Positions 43,136 through 52,679 of a DNA stretch of 64,000 nt are shown here, one piece after another; positions within the stretch are counted from its first letter, which is position 1, and the number at the start of each line of letters is the position of its first letter. Location of the stretch: positions 496,001-560,000 of the forward strand of contig NC_013083.1 in the NCBI RefSeq assembly GCF_000142805.1, in the 5' to 3' direction. A model generated the notes under the pieces. The model made no database searches and had not been told where the DNA came from. It was given only the letters and a program-made list of their open reading frames with translations. The DNA is from Lachancea thermotolerans CBS 6340 (Eukaryota; Ascomycota; Saccharomycetes; Saccharomycetales; Saccharomycetaceae). The position numbers and the translations under genes were made by a program.

Positions 43136-43628
43136 AAGTTTAATTCTCGTTAGTAAAAGTTATAAAGCGAGAAGCACAGTTAGGAAAAGGTTCTGGCAGT
43201 TGTAGCACGCTGTCCGATGTGAAAAGTCGCTTCAAAACAAGGCGGCTCAGCTGTCTTGTTTTGTTTGTGACTTATAGTCGGGAATATTGCCCTGTTTTCA
43301 TTTGCCACCTAAACTCTAAAACCCCGTTTGGCGGCAAGGCACTGCAAAAAGCCATGTGACCCCGCGGAGTCGCCATTCGCTTCCGCATGACAGAGCGCTT
43401 CGTGCTGATCCGTACGCACTTAGGGCACCAGGGCGGGCCGCTTGAGCTCCAATTCCAGGCACGCGGTAGGTGCGCTCTTCTCTTTCAATCGTGTGCGCCG
43501 CTGCGTACACGGCACTGCCTTTAAACTATACATACGTTTTGTGGGCGAGGCGCGCCTTTATGCTTTCGCACTTCGCGCACGGAGGCCTAGTGGGAGTCAT
43601 CAGGGTTCTAGCCGCGGTAGAGGCCAGG

Positions 43629-43802
43629 CTAGGACTCGCCGCTACGGAGGGACCCCAGCGCAGCCATTGCTGGCTGCTCCGCATCATCGGCCTCGCGGCT
43701 GAAGCCGCGCGCAAACACGGACGAAACAAAAACATTCAGGGTGTAGCGCCGGGCGTGCAGTTGGTTGTGGCAGCGGTCCACATCGAGCTTGTTCATGGCC
43801 AT
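43629..43802 (-). CDS. Possible small GC-rich reading frame, unknown function
   Basis: An ATG at 43802 opens a 57-codon frame (MAMNKLDVDRCHNQLHARRY start) with strong G/C at third positions, a sign of coding bias. The frame stays open upstream to about 43994 without another ATG, so it may be the end of a broken or spliced gene. A plus-strand frame (43560-44000) overlaps it, so one of them must be chance. I recognise no family in either. Confidence 0.2.
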   Translation of the reverse strand: MAMNKLDVDRCHNQLHARRYTLNVFVSSVFARGFSREADDAEQPAMAALGSLRSGES

Positions 43803-44374
43803 GGGAAGTTTCAAGAAGCCAGGGCGGAGCGCGCTCGAATCGTATTCGTGTGTAGCGATCTCGTTTCGAATAGCGTTAAAGCTCCAGCTAAACGCGGCGC
43901 GGGACCGGGGCACAAGCGGTGCACCCGGGAGCCACCGATTCCAGGCGCTGAAATCGCGCCATCTTGGGAGAAGTTCTCTGGGTGGATACTGCAAACATGA
44001 TGTTGAATATCACTATACACGTATTATCAATAGCTCTCTATGCGAAGTGGCGGTACGGGCGGTGCGGGCTAGAGAGCATACATTTGTAGTATCATGAGCC
44101 TTTCCTCTTGCATACGTTTGGTATTACATGCCCTCTCGCGCACGCCCGGGCGCGAGAACAGCGCCCAAGATCATGGGCTTTGTATTACGTAAGCGGCGAA
44201 ATCGTGAGAGTCAGCGCAGCAGGAGCTTCCTAAGTGGCTGTGGACGTCTCCGCCTCCCTGATACGATGGCCATCATCCCGTGGAGCCGCATTCTGCGCGT
44301 GTAGCTTGCCAGCTCGCAAGCAGCACTCAAGGCCTTTCGTACATGAGCATAGTTTTCGCTAGTGCATGATATAC

Positions 44375-44468
44375 CACGTGCTTACCACGTGATCTAAATC
44401 CGTGACAAACGATGTATTATGTGTTCGTCACGTGAACAGAATCTTCACAACCGGCACGAATACACGTG
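44375..44468. promoter_or_regulatory. Cluster of four CACGTG E-boxes
   Basis: CACGTG occurs at 44375-44380, 44386-44391, 44429-44434 and 44463-44468. The first two are 11 bases apart, one helical turn. Binding by a bHLH factor such as Pho4 or Cbf1 is inferred. The cluster lies about 550-645 bases upstream of YHK8. Confidence 0.6.
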
Positions 44469-44478
44469 CTCCAGGCAA

Positions 44479-44502
44479 GACTTGCCGACTTGCCGACTTG
44501 CC
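44479..44502 (+). repeat. Three tandem copies of GACTTGCC
   Basis: Three exact 8-bp units run without gap at 44479-44486, 44487-44494 and 44495-44502. The repeat follows the E-box cluster directly. Confidence 0.9.
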
Positions 44503-44622
44503 AAGGACCAGCGCACTGCATCACAGCGCGATGTTAGCTGTTTGTGCGTACTGTGACTCACTGTTACAGTGCCTGTCTAAACTCCACAGTGGTACGGCGT
44601 TAGTCATCTCGAGCGGAACTAG

Positions 44623-44694
44623 GCGGCCTGTTTAACCCGCACTTGCGGCTATAAGCGGCTTTAGGCGGCAGGTCAAGTCCGCGCCAAACGGCGC
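44623..44694 (+). promoter_or_regulatory. Phased GCGGC elements and GCGCC/GGCGC inverted repeat
   Basis: GCGGC occurs at 44623, 44645, 44655 and 44665; the last three start exactly 10 bases apart, so they face the same side of the helix. GCGCC (44681-44685) and GGCGC (44690-44694) form an inverted repeat around AAAC. CGG half-sites are typical of Zn2Cys6 regulators, which often control MFS transporters. Confidence 0.5.
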
Positions 44695-45018
44695 TAGCAG
44701 GCCATCCAAAATTATACTGGTAGTTTTCCCACCGATTTGTCATAGCTCATCGCTCTGCCATCCACGAACGAAACATAACATCCTTCTATAAGAAAAGGCA
44801 AGACTCTCATGCCCAGCTAAGTTTGCTTCTTTTTTGAACAATCTGGTTCAGCGGATCCTTGAACCAATTCGGACGCATCTTTGTCATTTGCAAATCCATT
44901 CCTGTCCTACTGCGAGCTGGAGTTTGACAACAGCCCTTAGATATTTTCAAGAAACGCTGAACAGAGGAACTCTAGTACACAAGTAACAACATTAGGCGTT
45001 TTTTGGCGGTTCTAGACG

Positions 45019-46461
45019 ATGACCTCAGTTTCAGAATCCGAGTTGGAAACTGAGGCTAAGAAAGAGCAGTTTGAGGTAGTGCTTGAACCCGATGACCCGG
45101 AAAACGTCGAAACCCAAATGCGAAATGCCAACAAGTGGTTCGTTGCGCTGCTGGTGACGGTCACATCCGCGGATATCACAATGACCTCTTCGTGCTGGTC
45201 GCTCGCGCAGGCCGACATCAGGCGACGCTTCCACATCTCGCGCGAGCTCTCGGTGCTGGGGCTTTCACTGTACATCTTCGGCATGGGCGTCGGCCCTCTG
45301 CTGCTGAGTCCGCTCAGTGAGCTATACGGGCGCAAGCCCACGTTCATCTCCTCACTTTCCCTGAGCATCTGCTTCCTCTTCCTAACGGCCTGGGGCCCCA
45401 ACATCGGGGCGGTTTTCGTGGGCCGGTTCCTATCCGGTTTCTTCGGCAGCGCGTTCCTCAGCGTGGCAGGAGGCGTCATCAGCGACATGTTTTCCAAGCA
45501 CCAGATCGGCATTCCCATGACCATCTACACCACAGCGGCCTTCACGGGCCCAGCCATTGGGCCTCTGATCAGTGGAGCTCTCTCCAAGCACTCATACCGC
45601 TGGACATTCGTTGTAATGATCATCGAATCGGCCCTCTTTTTGGCGCTTTTCGTGGTGGCCTTCAAAGAAACCTACAAACCCGTTCTTCTGCTGCGCAAAG
45701 CAAAGCGGCTGCGCGAAGAAACCGGCGACGACCGCTACTGCGCGCCTCTGGAGCGTATTCGCCGAGAAACCTCGCTCCCTAAGGCTATCTTACTCTCGGC
45801 AAGTCGGCCTTTTGGGCTTCTGACACGCGACCCGATGATGGGCGTCCTCTGTTTTTATACAGGCCTGACCCTGGCTATCATCTACATGTTCTTCATTGCA
45901 TTTCCTTTAGTTTTTGGATCTTTATACTCCTTCACAACAATGGAATTAGGTGTATCCTATATGGGCATGCTGGTAGGGATTGTGTTGGTGGCGCCCACCA
46001 GCCTGTGGTTTCAGCGGCGCTATGCACAGAAGGTTATCAACAGCGGCGGCCAGCAAGTGCCGGAACTGAGATTCGAACCACTATTTTACGGAGCATTTCT
46101 GACGCCCATTGGTCTGATGATATTCGCTTGGACTAGCTACAGCCACGTACACTGGATCGCGCCCATCATTGGTACCGCTGTTTTTGGAGCTGGTGTCTTT
46201 TTCGTCTTCACAGGCGTCTTTAACTACACCGTCGATGCTTTCAGGCTTTATAGTGCATCGGCCATGGCCTGTAATTCTTTTGTGAGATCAATGATGGCAG
46301 GAGTCTTTCCCTTGTTCACCACCCAGATGTACGAGGGCATGGGTGTCAATTGGGCCAGCTTTCTGTTGGCCATGGTTTCTATTGCTATGATCCCAGTGCC
46401 GTTTCTGTTCACGCGGTACGGAGCATACCTTAGATCAAAAAGTCCATATGCTTGGGATTAA
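45019..46461 (+). CDS. YHK8: MFS drug:H+ antiporter-like transporter (Yhk8 family)
   Basis: A 480-residue member of the DHA1 group of the major facilitator superfamily (S. cerevisiae YHR048W, 514). A hydrophilic N-terminus (SESELETEAKKEQFEV) is followed by about 12 membrane spans. The DHA1 motif A is ELYGRKPTFI between spans 2 and 3, and GGVISDMF with AFTGPAIGPLISG (motif C region) follows. A cytosolic loop carries PLERIRRETSLPKA. The substrate is unknown. The elaborate upstream region suggests inducible expression. Confidence 0.9.
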   Translation: MTSVSESELETEAKKEQFEVVLEPDDPENVETQMRNANKWFVALLVTVTSADITMTSSCWSLAQADIRRRFHISRELSVLGLSLYIFGMGVGPLLLSPLSELYGRKPTFISSLSLSICFLFLTAWGPNIGAVFVGRFLSGFFGSAFLSVAGGVISDMFSKHQIGIPMTIYTTAAFTGPAIGPLISGALSKHSYRWTFVVMIIESALFLALFVVAFKETYKPVLLLRKAKRLREETGDDRYCAPLERIRRETSLPKAILLSASRPFGLLTRDPMMGVLCFYTGLTLAIIYMFFIAFPLVFGSLYSFTTMELGVSYMGMLVGIVLVAPTSLWFQRRYAQKVINSGGQQVPELRFEPLFYGAFLTPIGLMIFAWTSYSHVHWIAPIIGTAVFGAGVFFVFTGVFNYTVDAFRLYSASAMACNSFVRSMMAGVFPLFTTQMYEGMGVNWASFLLAMVSIAMIPVPFLFTRYGAYLRSKSPYAWD

Positions 46462-47395
46462 CTGGCATGAACACCTGTTGGACGACCACCCCCCTCATTT
46501 GAGAAGCAGACTCCGTCTTGGGTAGCATTCAAGGAATTGAGGTCAAGGCCTTTCAAATGATCCTCTTTAGCTATTGAAACCTGCATTTTGATAATTACAT
46601 AATATCGCACTAATCTTTTCTAGCTTACCCCGTTACGAGGATCTAAGTGGCTTTTTTATCAGCACCTAGATATAATGACGGCATGATAGAACGGAAAGAA
46701 TAATATTTGCGACATACCCGTTGTTTCGTACCATCTGAATTTCTTCCGCTCAATGGCTCAGTCCGTAAACCGAGCTTGCTAAAAGGTACCAGGCTACATG
46801 AAGTTGCTCAAAATCGGCAGGTCCAAACCGCGTCTAAAGTTAAAAACAAACCGATCGACGCTGTGACGCCTCATTTGCGCTTTGGCAAATTAAACGCTTG
46901 GCTTACCTCTTGCACAACTTTGTCCTGTTAAGCTACCTCAGCGACTAGCTAGCATGAGGAAAAATGAAGCAATCTCAATGTCATGGTAGCCTTTCTTCGC
47001 CAAAAAATACAAGAAATATGTAGTAGAGTGTTTTTGAGTTGGCCAGCGGACTCATGGAACACAGGTCAAGATATAAACCGTCTTCATCGAAATTGCACGG
47101 AGGCTCTTTAAGTCAAGAGTGATTTTTTTTGCTGTTCATATCCTATATTCTACAAGCCTGTCGCTATCGGGCAAGCGAGTCCCATTTAGAGGTATGCTTA
47201 CTCCGAGCACCTTACCGTTGGCCTATGTCACAACTGTGGGTCCTCGGCTTTTAGAACAATACTTTCGGATTTTGAAAAATATATTTCGGCGCTTTAAATC
47301 AACTATATTTTATTATTCTGCGCTCGAGATTTACATCTTCAGCAAGACACTGCCTGGAAGTTAGGATAAAGTTGTTATAGATAAAAGACCAGAAA
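46462..47395. other. Intergenic YHK8-FSH1
   Basis: This 934-base stretch contains the FSH1 promoter. I see only short open frames without family resemblance, no tRNA, and no repeat of note. Confidence 0.5.
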
Positions 47396-48106
47396 ATGTC
47401 AGCTCCAAAACTGTTATTTTTGCATGGATTCTTGCAAAACGGCAAGGTTTTCTCCGAGAAGTCTTCCGGAATCAGAAAGCTTTTGAAAAAGGCTAATGTG
47501 CAATGCGACTACATTGACGGGCCTACTACTTTGGAGCGTAAAGACCTGCCTTTCGAGATGGATGACGAGAAATGGCAAGCCACTGTCGATGCTCAGTTGA
47601 ACAAGTCGTGGTTTTTCCACAGTGATATCTCTAAAGAGCTGGACCTGACAACAGCGATCCAGACTGTCTCCGATCACATTAAAGCCAATGGCCCTTACGA
47701 TGGTATAGTTGGATTCTCCCAGGGTGCTGCCGTGGCCGCCATCATCACAAACAGAATTACGCAACTGGTGCCAGACCACCCACCTTTCAAGGTTAGTTTG
47801 ATCTTCTCAGGTTACTCGTTCACAGAGCCCGACCCAGAGCACGAGGGACAGCTCCGTATCACCGAGAAGTTCAAGCAAGATTTCACTCCCGCTCCTGAGA
47901 GCCCAACAAAGATGCTATTTGTATACGGTGCAAGTGATCAGGCCGTCCCTGCCACCAGATCCAAGTACCTGCAAGAGATTTACGCTAGTAGTTCTCCCGA
48001 GAATGTTAAAGCGTTCGAGCATCCCGGTGGACACATGGTGCCCAACAAGAAGGACATCATCAGACCAATTGTTGATGAGATCTGCTCCGCAGTCCAATCA
48101 CAGTAA
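47396..48106 (+). CDS. FSH1: Serine hydrolase Fsh1
   Basis: A 236-residue alpha/beta hydrolase of the FSH family (S. cerevisiae YHR049W, 243). The nucleophile elbow is [10 protein letters not shown] with Ser108; the acid is Asp181 (YGASDQAVP) and the base His213 (HPGGHMVP). It starts [19 protein letters not shown], as in the family, with the oxyanion-forming HGF. The substrate is not known; it is related to human OVCA2. Spacing to SMF2 is 290 bases, same strand, as in S. cerevisiae. Confidence 0.95.
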   Translation: MSAPKLLFLHGFLQNGKVFSEKSSGIRKLLKKANVQCDYIDGPTTLERKDLPFEMDDEKWQATVDAQLNKSWFFHSDISKELDLTTAIQTVSDHIKANGPYDGIVGFSQGAAVAAIITNRITQLVPDHPPFKVSLIFSGYSFTEPDPEHEGQLRITEKFKQDFTPAPESPTKMLFVYGASDQAVPATRSKYLQEIYASSSPENVKAFEHPGGHMVPNKKDIIRPIVDEICSAVQSQ

Positions 48107-48232
48107 GCATGACGCATAAGCTTACAATTTGGGAGCCTATGTAAGGCTAGCTGGTATGGACTCTTTCGAATACAGAGCTTTTCTCTGAGCTAATGCCGTT
48201 CGTCTATGCTCGCTGGCTTCTTTCGCCCGGAA

Positions 48233-48238
48233 CACGTG
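48233..48238. promoter_or_regulatory. CACGTG E-box upstream of SMF2
   Basis: AACACGTGAC is in the FSH1-SMF2 intergenic region, about 160 bases before the SMF2 ATG. A TTAGGGT (48351-48357), which resembles a Tbf1 site, follows closer to the gene. Confidence 0.4.
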
Positions 48239-48396
48239 ACTTTCTTACACCCTGTATGTGTAAACATATATATTTCTTGGGTTTTTACATGCCATGTAAC
48301 TTAGGCCCGGAGATGAACAAGATAGTTTTCAAAACTGCTCGATCATCGGGTTAGGGTAAATTCGTGGTTTGATTAGATTTCCGTTAATATCGTTTT

Positions 48397-49965
48397 ATGT
48401 CTGCATACGCGCCTGTGCGACGCTCCGAAGCCAATGAAGACGATGTACCGCGGCCAAGCCTCGCTGAAGAGCCGGGCGTCAAACAATCGAACAGGCTGGT
48501 CGCAATCATTCGAAAATACGGCAGATTCATTGGGCCTGGACTCATGGTATCAGTGTCTTACATGGACCCGGGGAATTTCAGCACAGCAGTTGCAGCAGGC
48601 TCCGCACACCGTTATAAAATGCTTTTCTCGGTGCTTGTGGCTAACCTTCTGGCTGCGTTTTGGCAGTGCCTCTGCGCTAAGCTCGGGGCAGTAACAGGGC
48701 TTGATTTGGCACAGAACTGCAGGAGGCATTTGCCCCCAAATCTAAATCTCGCGCTTTATATTTTGGCCGAGGTGGCCATTATCGCAACAGATCTGGCGGA
48801 AGTGGTTGGTACGGCAATCTCACTGAACATCCTGTTTAACGTGCCGCTGGCATTCGGCGTGGTGCTTACTGTTGTTGACGTTCTGATTGTGCTCATGGCC
48901 TACAAGCCCAACGGATCGCTGAAGTTAATAAGATGGTTCGAAATGTTTGTGTCTCTTTTAGTGGTCGCAACCGTTGTGTGCTTCACGATAGAACTGTTTT
49001 CAGTGAGCATCTCAAACGTCGGCGATGTCTTCAAAGGTTTCCTTCCTAGTAAGGCCGTGGTCGCGGACGATGGCATTTACCTCAGTTTGGCTATTCTGGG
49101 CGCAACCGTCATGCCGCACAGTCTTTACCTGGGCTCTGGAGTAGTACAGCCAAGACTTCGCAACTACGACATTAGCAATGGTCACTACAAGCCCAATGAG
49201 ACTGATGTGGACAACAACCACGACAACTACAGGCCCTCTTTCGATGCAATCAATGATACGCTAAACTTCACCATTGCGGAGCTGCTGGTCTCGCTCTTCA
49301 CGGTAGCGCTCTTTGTGAACTGTTCCATTTTGATAGTGGCAGGAGCTACGCTCTACGGTACTTCTGAAAACGCTGTCGACGCAGACCTTTTTAGCATCTA
49401 CGACCTGTTGTGCAAAAGCTTGTCGAAGGCTGCGGGGACAGTATTCGTCTTAGCATTGCTGTTTTCGGGCCAATCTGCAGGAATCGTGTGCACTTTGAGC
49501 GGTCAGATGGTCTCAGAGGGCTTTTTGAACTGGAGTGTCGCTCCAGCTCTCAGAAGGTCGCTGACGCGGGCCGTGGCAATCACACCTTGCCTGATCCTGG
49601 TCTTAGTTGCCGGCCGCAGGGGCCTTTCAGGGGCCCTGAATGCTTCACAAGTTGTCCTGTCTCTACTGCTACCCTTCGTGTCCGCGCCCCTCCTCTATTT
49701 TACAAGCAACAAGGAAATCATGCGCGTCGAGGTCGCTAACAACTGCTACTACGATATGCGCGACGTTGGTATTCCGCTGCAGGATCTCTGTGAAAATGCC
49801 GAAGACAATACCTCAGACGCCGTGCCGGAAACACAGCCCAAGTACGTGGACATGAGTAATAGCATGTTCACCACGGTGTGCGCTGTGGTGCTCTGGGTTT
49901 GCATCTCGGGTCTGAACTTTTACTTGCTCGCGAGCTTTTCCGTGGGCCAAGAAACGCATCTGTAA
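48397..49965 (+). CDS. SMF2: Nramp divalent metal transporter (Smf2-like)
   Basis: A 522-residue Nramp/SLC11 protein with about 11-12 membrane spans. The metal-binding DPGN motif of span 1 is in YMDPGNFSTAVAAGS, and the span 6 motif reads ATVMPHSLYLGSG with the conserved MPH. The consensus transport signature GQSAGIVCTLSGQMVSEGFL is present as well. By synteny it is Smf2 (YHR050W), which supplies manganese to Golgi and mitochondrial enzymes from intracellular vesicles. Confidence 0.93.
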   Translation: MSAYAPVRRSEANEDDVPRPSLAEEPGVKQSNRLVAIIRKYGRFIGPGLMVSVSYMDPGNFSTAVAAGSAHRYKMLFSVLVANLLAAFWQCLCAKLGAVTGLDLAQNCRRHLPPNLNLALYILAEVAIIATDLAEVVGTAISLNILFNVPLAFGVVLTVVDVLIVLMAYKPNGSLKLIRWFEMFVSLLVVATVVCFTIELFSVSISNVGDVFKGFLPSKAVVADDGIYLSLAILGATVMPHSLYLGSGVVQPRLRNYDISNGHYKPNETDVDNNHDNYRPSFDAINDTLNFTIAELLVSLFTVALFVNCSILIVAGATLYGTSENAVDADLFSIYDLLCKSLSKAAGTVFVLALLFSGQSAGIVCTLSGQMVSEGFLNWSVAPALRRSLTRAVAITPCLILVLVAGRRGLSGALNASQVVLSLLLPFVSAPLLYFTSNKEIMRVEVANNCYYDMRDVGIPLQDLCENAEDNTSDAVPETQPKYVDMSNSMFTTVCAVVLWVCISGLNFYLLASFSVGQETHL

Positions 49966-50218
49966 TTAGAACATAATCGGACCCAACAACACCACTATAT
50001 TCTTTGGACCTCTAGGGGCTCCTAGTAGCGCCTCGTGGCTCTGCTAGCGCCTGATCTTAGGTGTAGGTAGCCTCCCCCACGTCTAGAGCGATTCCAGATT
50101 TTTCAAATTCCTGCTCACTCAGCGCTCGCGCGCTCTGAGCTACTGCGAACAAAGCCTTGACAGGCGCCATAGGAACAACGTTCTGGCTCATTACCCAGCT
50201 TATTATTGGAATGTGGTA

Positions 50219-50851
50219 ATGGCCACCAATACGCTGATTATTACGTCGGACAAAAAAGATGTCACCCAGGGCGAAACCGCGGACCAGGTTCGCAAGTTTT
50301 TAGAATCACAGGTGCTGACCCGCTACAGCGTTACACGAGCCGATGCAATGCAGCTCGTGGCTCTCCCATCACTACAAAGATTGATCCTGGTGTGTCCGAG
50401 TGTAGAGATAGCACAAGAGGCCATGACGGCCAAGGCGCGTCACCCAGATCTAGAATCGCTGCAATTTCGTTTCTCGGTCGCAGACACCACGCTTGATTCG
50501 CGCAAGCAGTATCTGAAGCTGCCTCCAAAGCAGTCCATGTTCTTGGTGTCTCCGCCCACATCGCCCCCACCTGAATTTGACTACTCACGCCTGGAGGAGA
50601 CACCCAACCGTGAAAAGGGACTTGCTCCTGTAAGTCACCATTCTCAAACATCTGCGGCCCAGCCGGCTGAACAAGCGCTCCTGAGCACAGGCCATTACGT
50701 TCTATTGGAAACTCCACGGGCATCTATTACATTGGACTGCTGTACCAGAGATACAGATGCGGGCGACGAGCCGGCAACTGATCACGTGAGTGTATCTGGA
50801 GTTCGCACAGGCATGCCCCCACGTTCCATATTTGATGATGTAGAGGACTGA
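50219..50851 (+). CDS. RCN1: Calcipressin, calcineurin regulator Rcn1
   Basis: The first ATG is at 50219, giving 210 residues (S. cerevisiae Rcn1, YKL159C, 211). An RRM-like N-terminal fold is followed by the calcipressin signature SMFLVSPPTSPPPEFDYSR, whose SPPxSPP serines are phosphorylated by GSK-3-type and MAP kinases in the family. It binds and regulates calcineurin. In S. cerevisiae it is on chr XI beside ELF1; here COX6 lies between the two. Confidence 0.92.
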   Translation: MATNTLIITSDKKDVTQGETADQVRKFLESQVLTRYSVTRADAMQLVALPSLQRLILVCPSVEIAQEAMTAKARHPDLESLQFRFSVADTTLDSRKQYLKLPPKQSMFLVSPPTSPPPEFDYSRLEETPNREKGLAPVSHHSQTSAAQPAEQALLSTGHYVLLETPRASITLDCCTRDTDAGDEPATDHVSVSGVRTGMPPRSIFDDVED

Positions 50852-51157
50852 ATAACACACATACTACCTGGTGCGAGGAGCCGCGGTTTGGCGGCTAGCT
50901 GCCTGGTTCGCGCTCTTGCTATTGTGTATCTTGTCCGACGAACCAATCACAGGGACGAATTTCGTCGATTTTTCAGACTTCTTCTTAACTATGGAGCGCT
51001 CCGAGTAATGCCGATACAATGAAAAAAAATTGGCGGGCATTTGACCATCAATCTCTTCAAAAATTCAAAATCTAAACTTCTTGGATTCTGGTTGAAAGGT
51101 CGAGGCAGGCATTTGCAGGAAACTGAAGTTCACTATCAACAACCCAAACTGATTACA
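50852..51157. promoter_or_regulatory. COX6 promoter with HAP site
   Basis: ACCAATCA (50942-50949) matches the HAP2/3/4/5 consensus ACCAATNA exactly, about 210 bases upstream of the COX6 ATG. COX6 is a classic HAP-activated gene in S. cerevisiae. No gene lies in this stretch. Confidence 0.6.
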
Positions 51158-51610
51158 ATGTTTTCAAGAACTCTATTGAGAAGCGTGCGCGTGAACAGAA
51201 GCTTGTTGTCCCGTCAGGGTTCAAGCGCTGTGAGAGCTATGCCAAAGCTAGCTCAATTCCAGGCCATAAGAAAGTACTCCGACCACTATGAGAACGAAAC
51301 CTTCGAGGAATTTACATCCAGATATGAAAAAGAATTCGAGCAGGCGTACGACTTATTCGAGGTGCAGAGAGTTTTGAACAACTGCTTCTCGTATGACTTG
51401 GTGCCAGCTCCAGCTGTGGTGGAGAAGGCCCTGAGAGCGGCGAGAAGAGTCAACGACTTGCCTACCGCCATCCGTGTTTTCGAGGCGCTCAAATACAAGG
51501 TCGAGAACGAGGACCAGTACAAGGCTTACCTGGAGGAGCTGAAGGACGTCAGAGAGGAGCTCGGTGTCCCGTTGAAGGAGGAGCTTTTCACTGAAGAGGA
51601 GGCTCATTAA
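51158..51610 (+). CDS. COX6: Cytochrome c oxidase subunit VI
   Basis: The ATG at 51158 (MFSRTLLRSVRVNRSLLSRQ) starts a mitochondrial presequence of about 40 residues; upstream in-frame codons are not family-like. The product is 150 residues (148 in S. cerevisiae YHR051W). The mature part YENETFEEFTSRYEKEFEQA matches the Cox6/COX5A family, a matrix-side nuclear-coded subunit of complex IV. A HAP site precedes it. Confidence 0.96.
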   Translation: MFSRTLLRSVRVNRSLLSRQGSSAVRAMPKLAQFQAIRKYSDHYENETFEEFTSRYEKEFEQAYDLFEVQRVLNNCFSYDLVPAPAVVEKALRAARRVNDLPTAIRVFEALKYKVENEDQYKAYLEELKDVREELGVPLKEELFTEEEAH

Positions 51611-51910
51611 GTGCGGGCGATCCTACATCGGGCCCCTTTCTAACCCCCATTCCTAGATCAGCATCCGTCATGTTTCCGTCACAACCCACGCACATATTTA
51701 AACGTCCCCTATCCCGGAAGTAATAAAGAGTTTAGTCCAAGGCAACCGCGCATGCTAGCCAGAGCGAGTTAGGGCGCACGCTCCTATCGAGCAGACCTCG
51801 AAGATTTCGGTGAGTAATGTTAGGAACTATTAAGAAATATTTATATGCTTTTATATTTGCATGCGGACCAATGTTAGCAGTACAGGCAGCGAAGCCGCAG
51901 CGCTGTTCCA

Positions 51911-52354
51911 TCAGTCGTCCTCGTCTTCGTCAGAATCCACGATCTTGCCCCTTCCCCGTTTGGAGCTCCCTATGGCGTCTTCGTCCTCTGAGATTTCTTC
52001 CTCGTCCGAGTCAATCTGCGCACGCCTCTTGTCAACCTGTTCTGCGTCGGAATCGCTTTCATAGTCGCTTGCAGAATCGCTTTCGCCCTCAGATTCACTC
52101 ACCTTGCCCGCGTTAACTTCCTCGACCGCGTCAAACCAGTCGCTATATACATCCACCGGTTGTGAGAGTGCATTGATATGTGTCTGGAAATTTTGTCCGC
52201 ATACTTTGCATGACAACGACCCTATGCCGTTCTTCTTGTCGAGTGTGCACGTAATAGATTTCTCGTGATTGCAAAACAAGCAGTTAAACGTCAAATCCAG
52301 CTTCTGCACCACTCTTTTTGCTGGACCTCTTGAAGACTTCTTTCTCTTACCCAT
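51911..52354 (-). CDS. ELF1: Transcription elongation factor Elf1
   Basis: A 147-residue protein (S. cerevisiae YKL160W, 145). A basic N-terminus ([15 protein letters not shown]) binds DNA/nucleosome, the zinc ribbon has CLFC and CKVC pairs, and the C-terminus is strongly acidic and serine rich. Elf1 helps RNA polymerase II pass nucleosomes. It is divergent from CIC1 with a shared 325-base promoter. Confidence 0.96.
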   Translation of the reverse strand: MGKRKKSSRGPAKRVVQKLDLTFNCLFCNHEKSITCTLDKKNGIGSLSCKVCGQNFQTHINALSQPVDVYSDWFDAVEEVNAGKVSESEGESDSASDYESDSDAEQVDKRRAQIDSDEEEISEDEDAIGSSKRGRGKIVDSDEDEDD

Positions 52355-52679
52355 TTTGCCACTTTTTTGGTGCTAAGGTATGCAAGCAGCGTTCAAAGAT
52401 GGCCTTGATACTTTAATAACTTTAAAATTAACTTGCAATGGTTCTCTCATTGTGATTGAAGGATTGATTATATCGATGCTCGAGTTTATCCAGATCACGT
52501 GACTAAAAACAATTTCTGGTCATGTGACTAATGCGTGATCTTTCAATGCTGTTTGAATCTGCTAGGAAAATTTTTTCCATGGTAGTGAAGTTCTTTGAAG
52601 CTCATCGCATCTCATCGCACCGCGGCTTTCACTTAATTCAGGCGAAATATTGGCTCTGTGAGATCCCCAAACATCTGAA
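52355..52679. promoter_or_regulatory. Divergent promoter ELF1/CIC1 with two Cbf1-type sites
   Basis: TCACGTGAC (CACGTG at 52496-52501) and GTCATGTGAC (52519-52528) are two Cbf1-like RTCACRTG elements about 25 bases apart, located about 150-185 bases from the CIC1 ATG. I considered a centromere but see no CDEII/CDEIII after them. Confidence 0.5.

Larger units (their letters stand above)
43136..45018. promoter_or_regulatory. Long divergent intergenic region AAP1/YHK8
   Basis: This 1883-base stretch is the longest gene-free region in the window. Its left half (about 43.3-44.1 kb) is GC-rich. Its right half carries a cluster of four CACGTG E-boxes, a triple GACTTGCC repeat and four GCGGC elements, all within about 300 bases and 350-650 bases upstream of YHK8. 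The architecture suggests a heavily regulated transporter promoter. Confidence 0.55.

Noticed and set aside
43560-44000. A 146-codon plus-strand ATG frame in the GC-rich island.
   Set aside because: It overlaps a minus-strand frame with better third-position bias and resembles no known protein; GC-rich DNA yields such frames by chance.
52495-52560. Two CDEI-like elements (TCACGTGAC and GTCATGTGAC) considered as part of a centromere.
   Set aside because: No long AT-rich CDEII or CCGAA-containing CDEIII follows; they fit better as Cbf1 promoter sites between ELF1 and CIC1.
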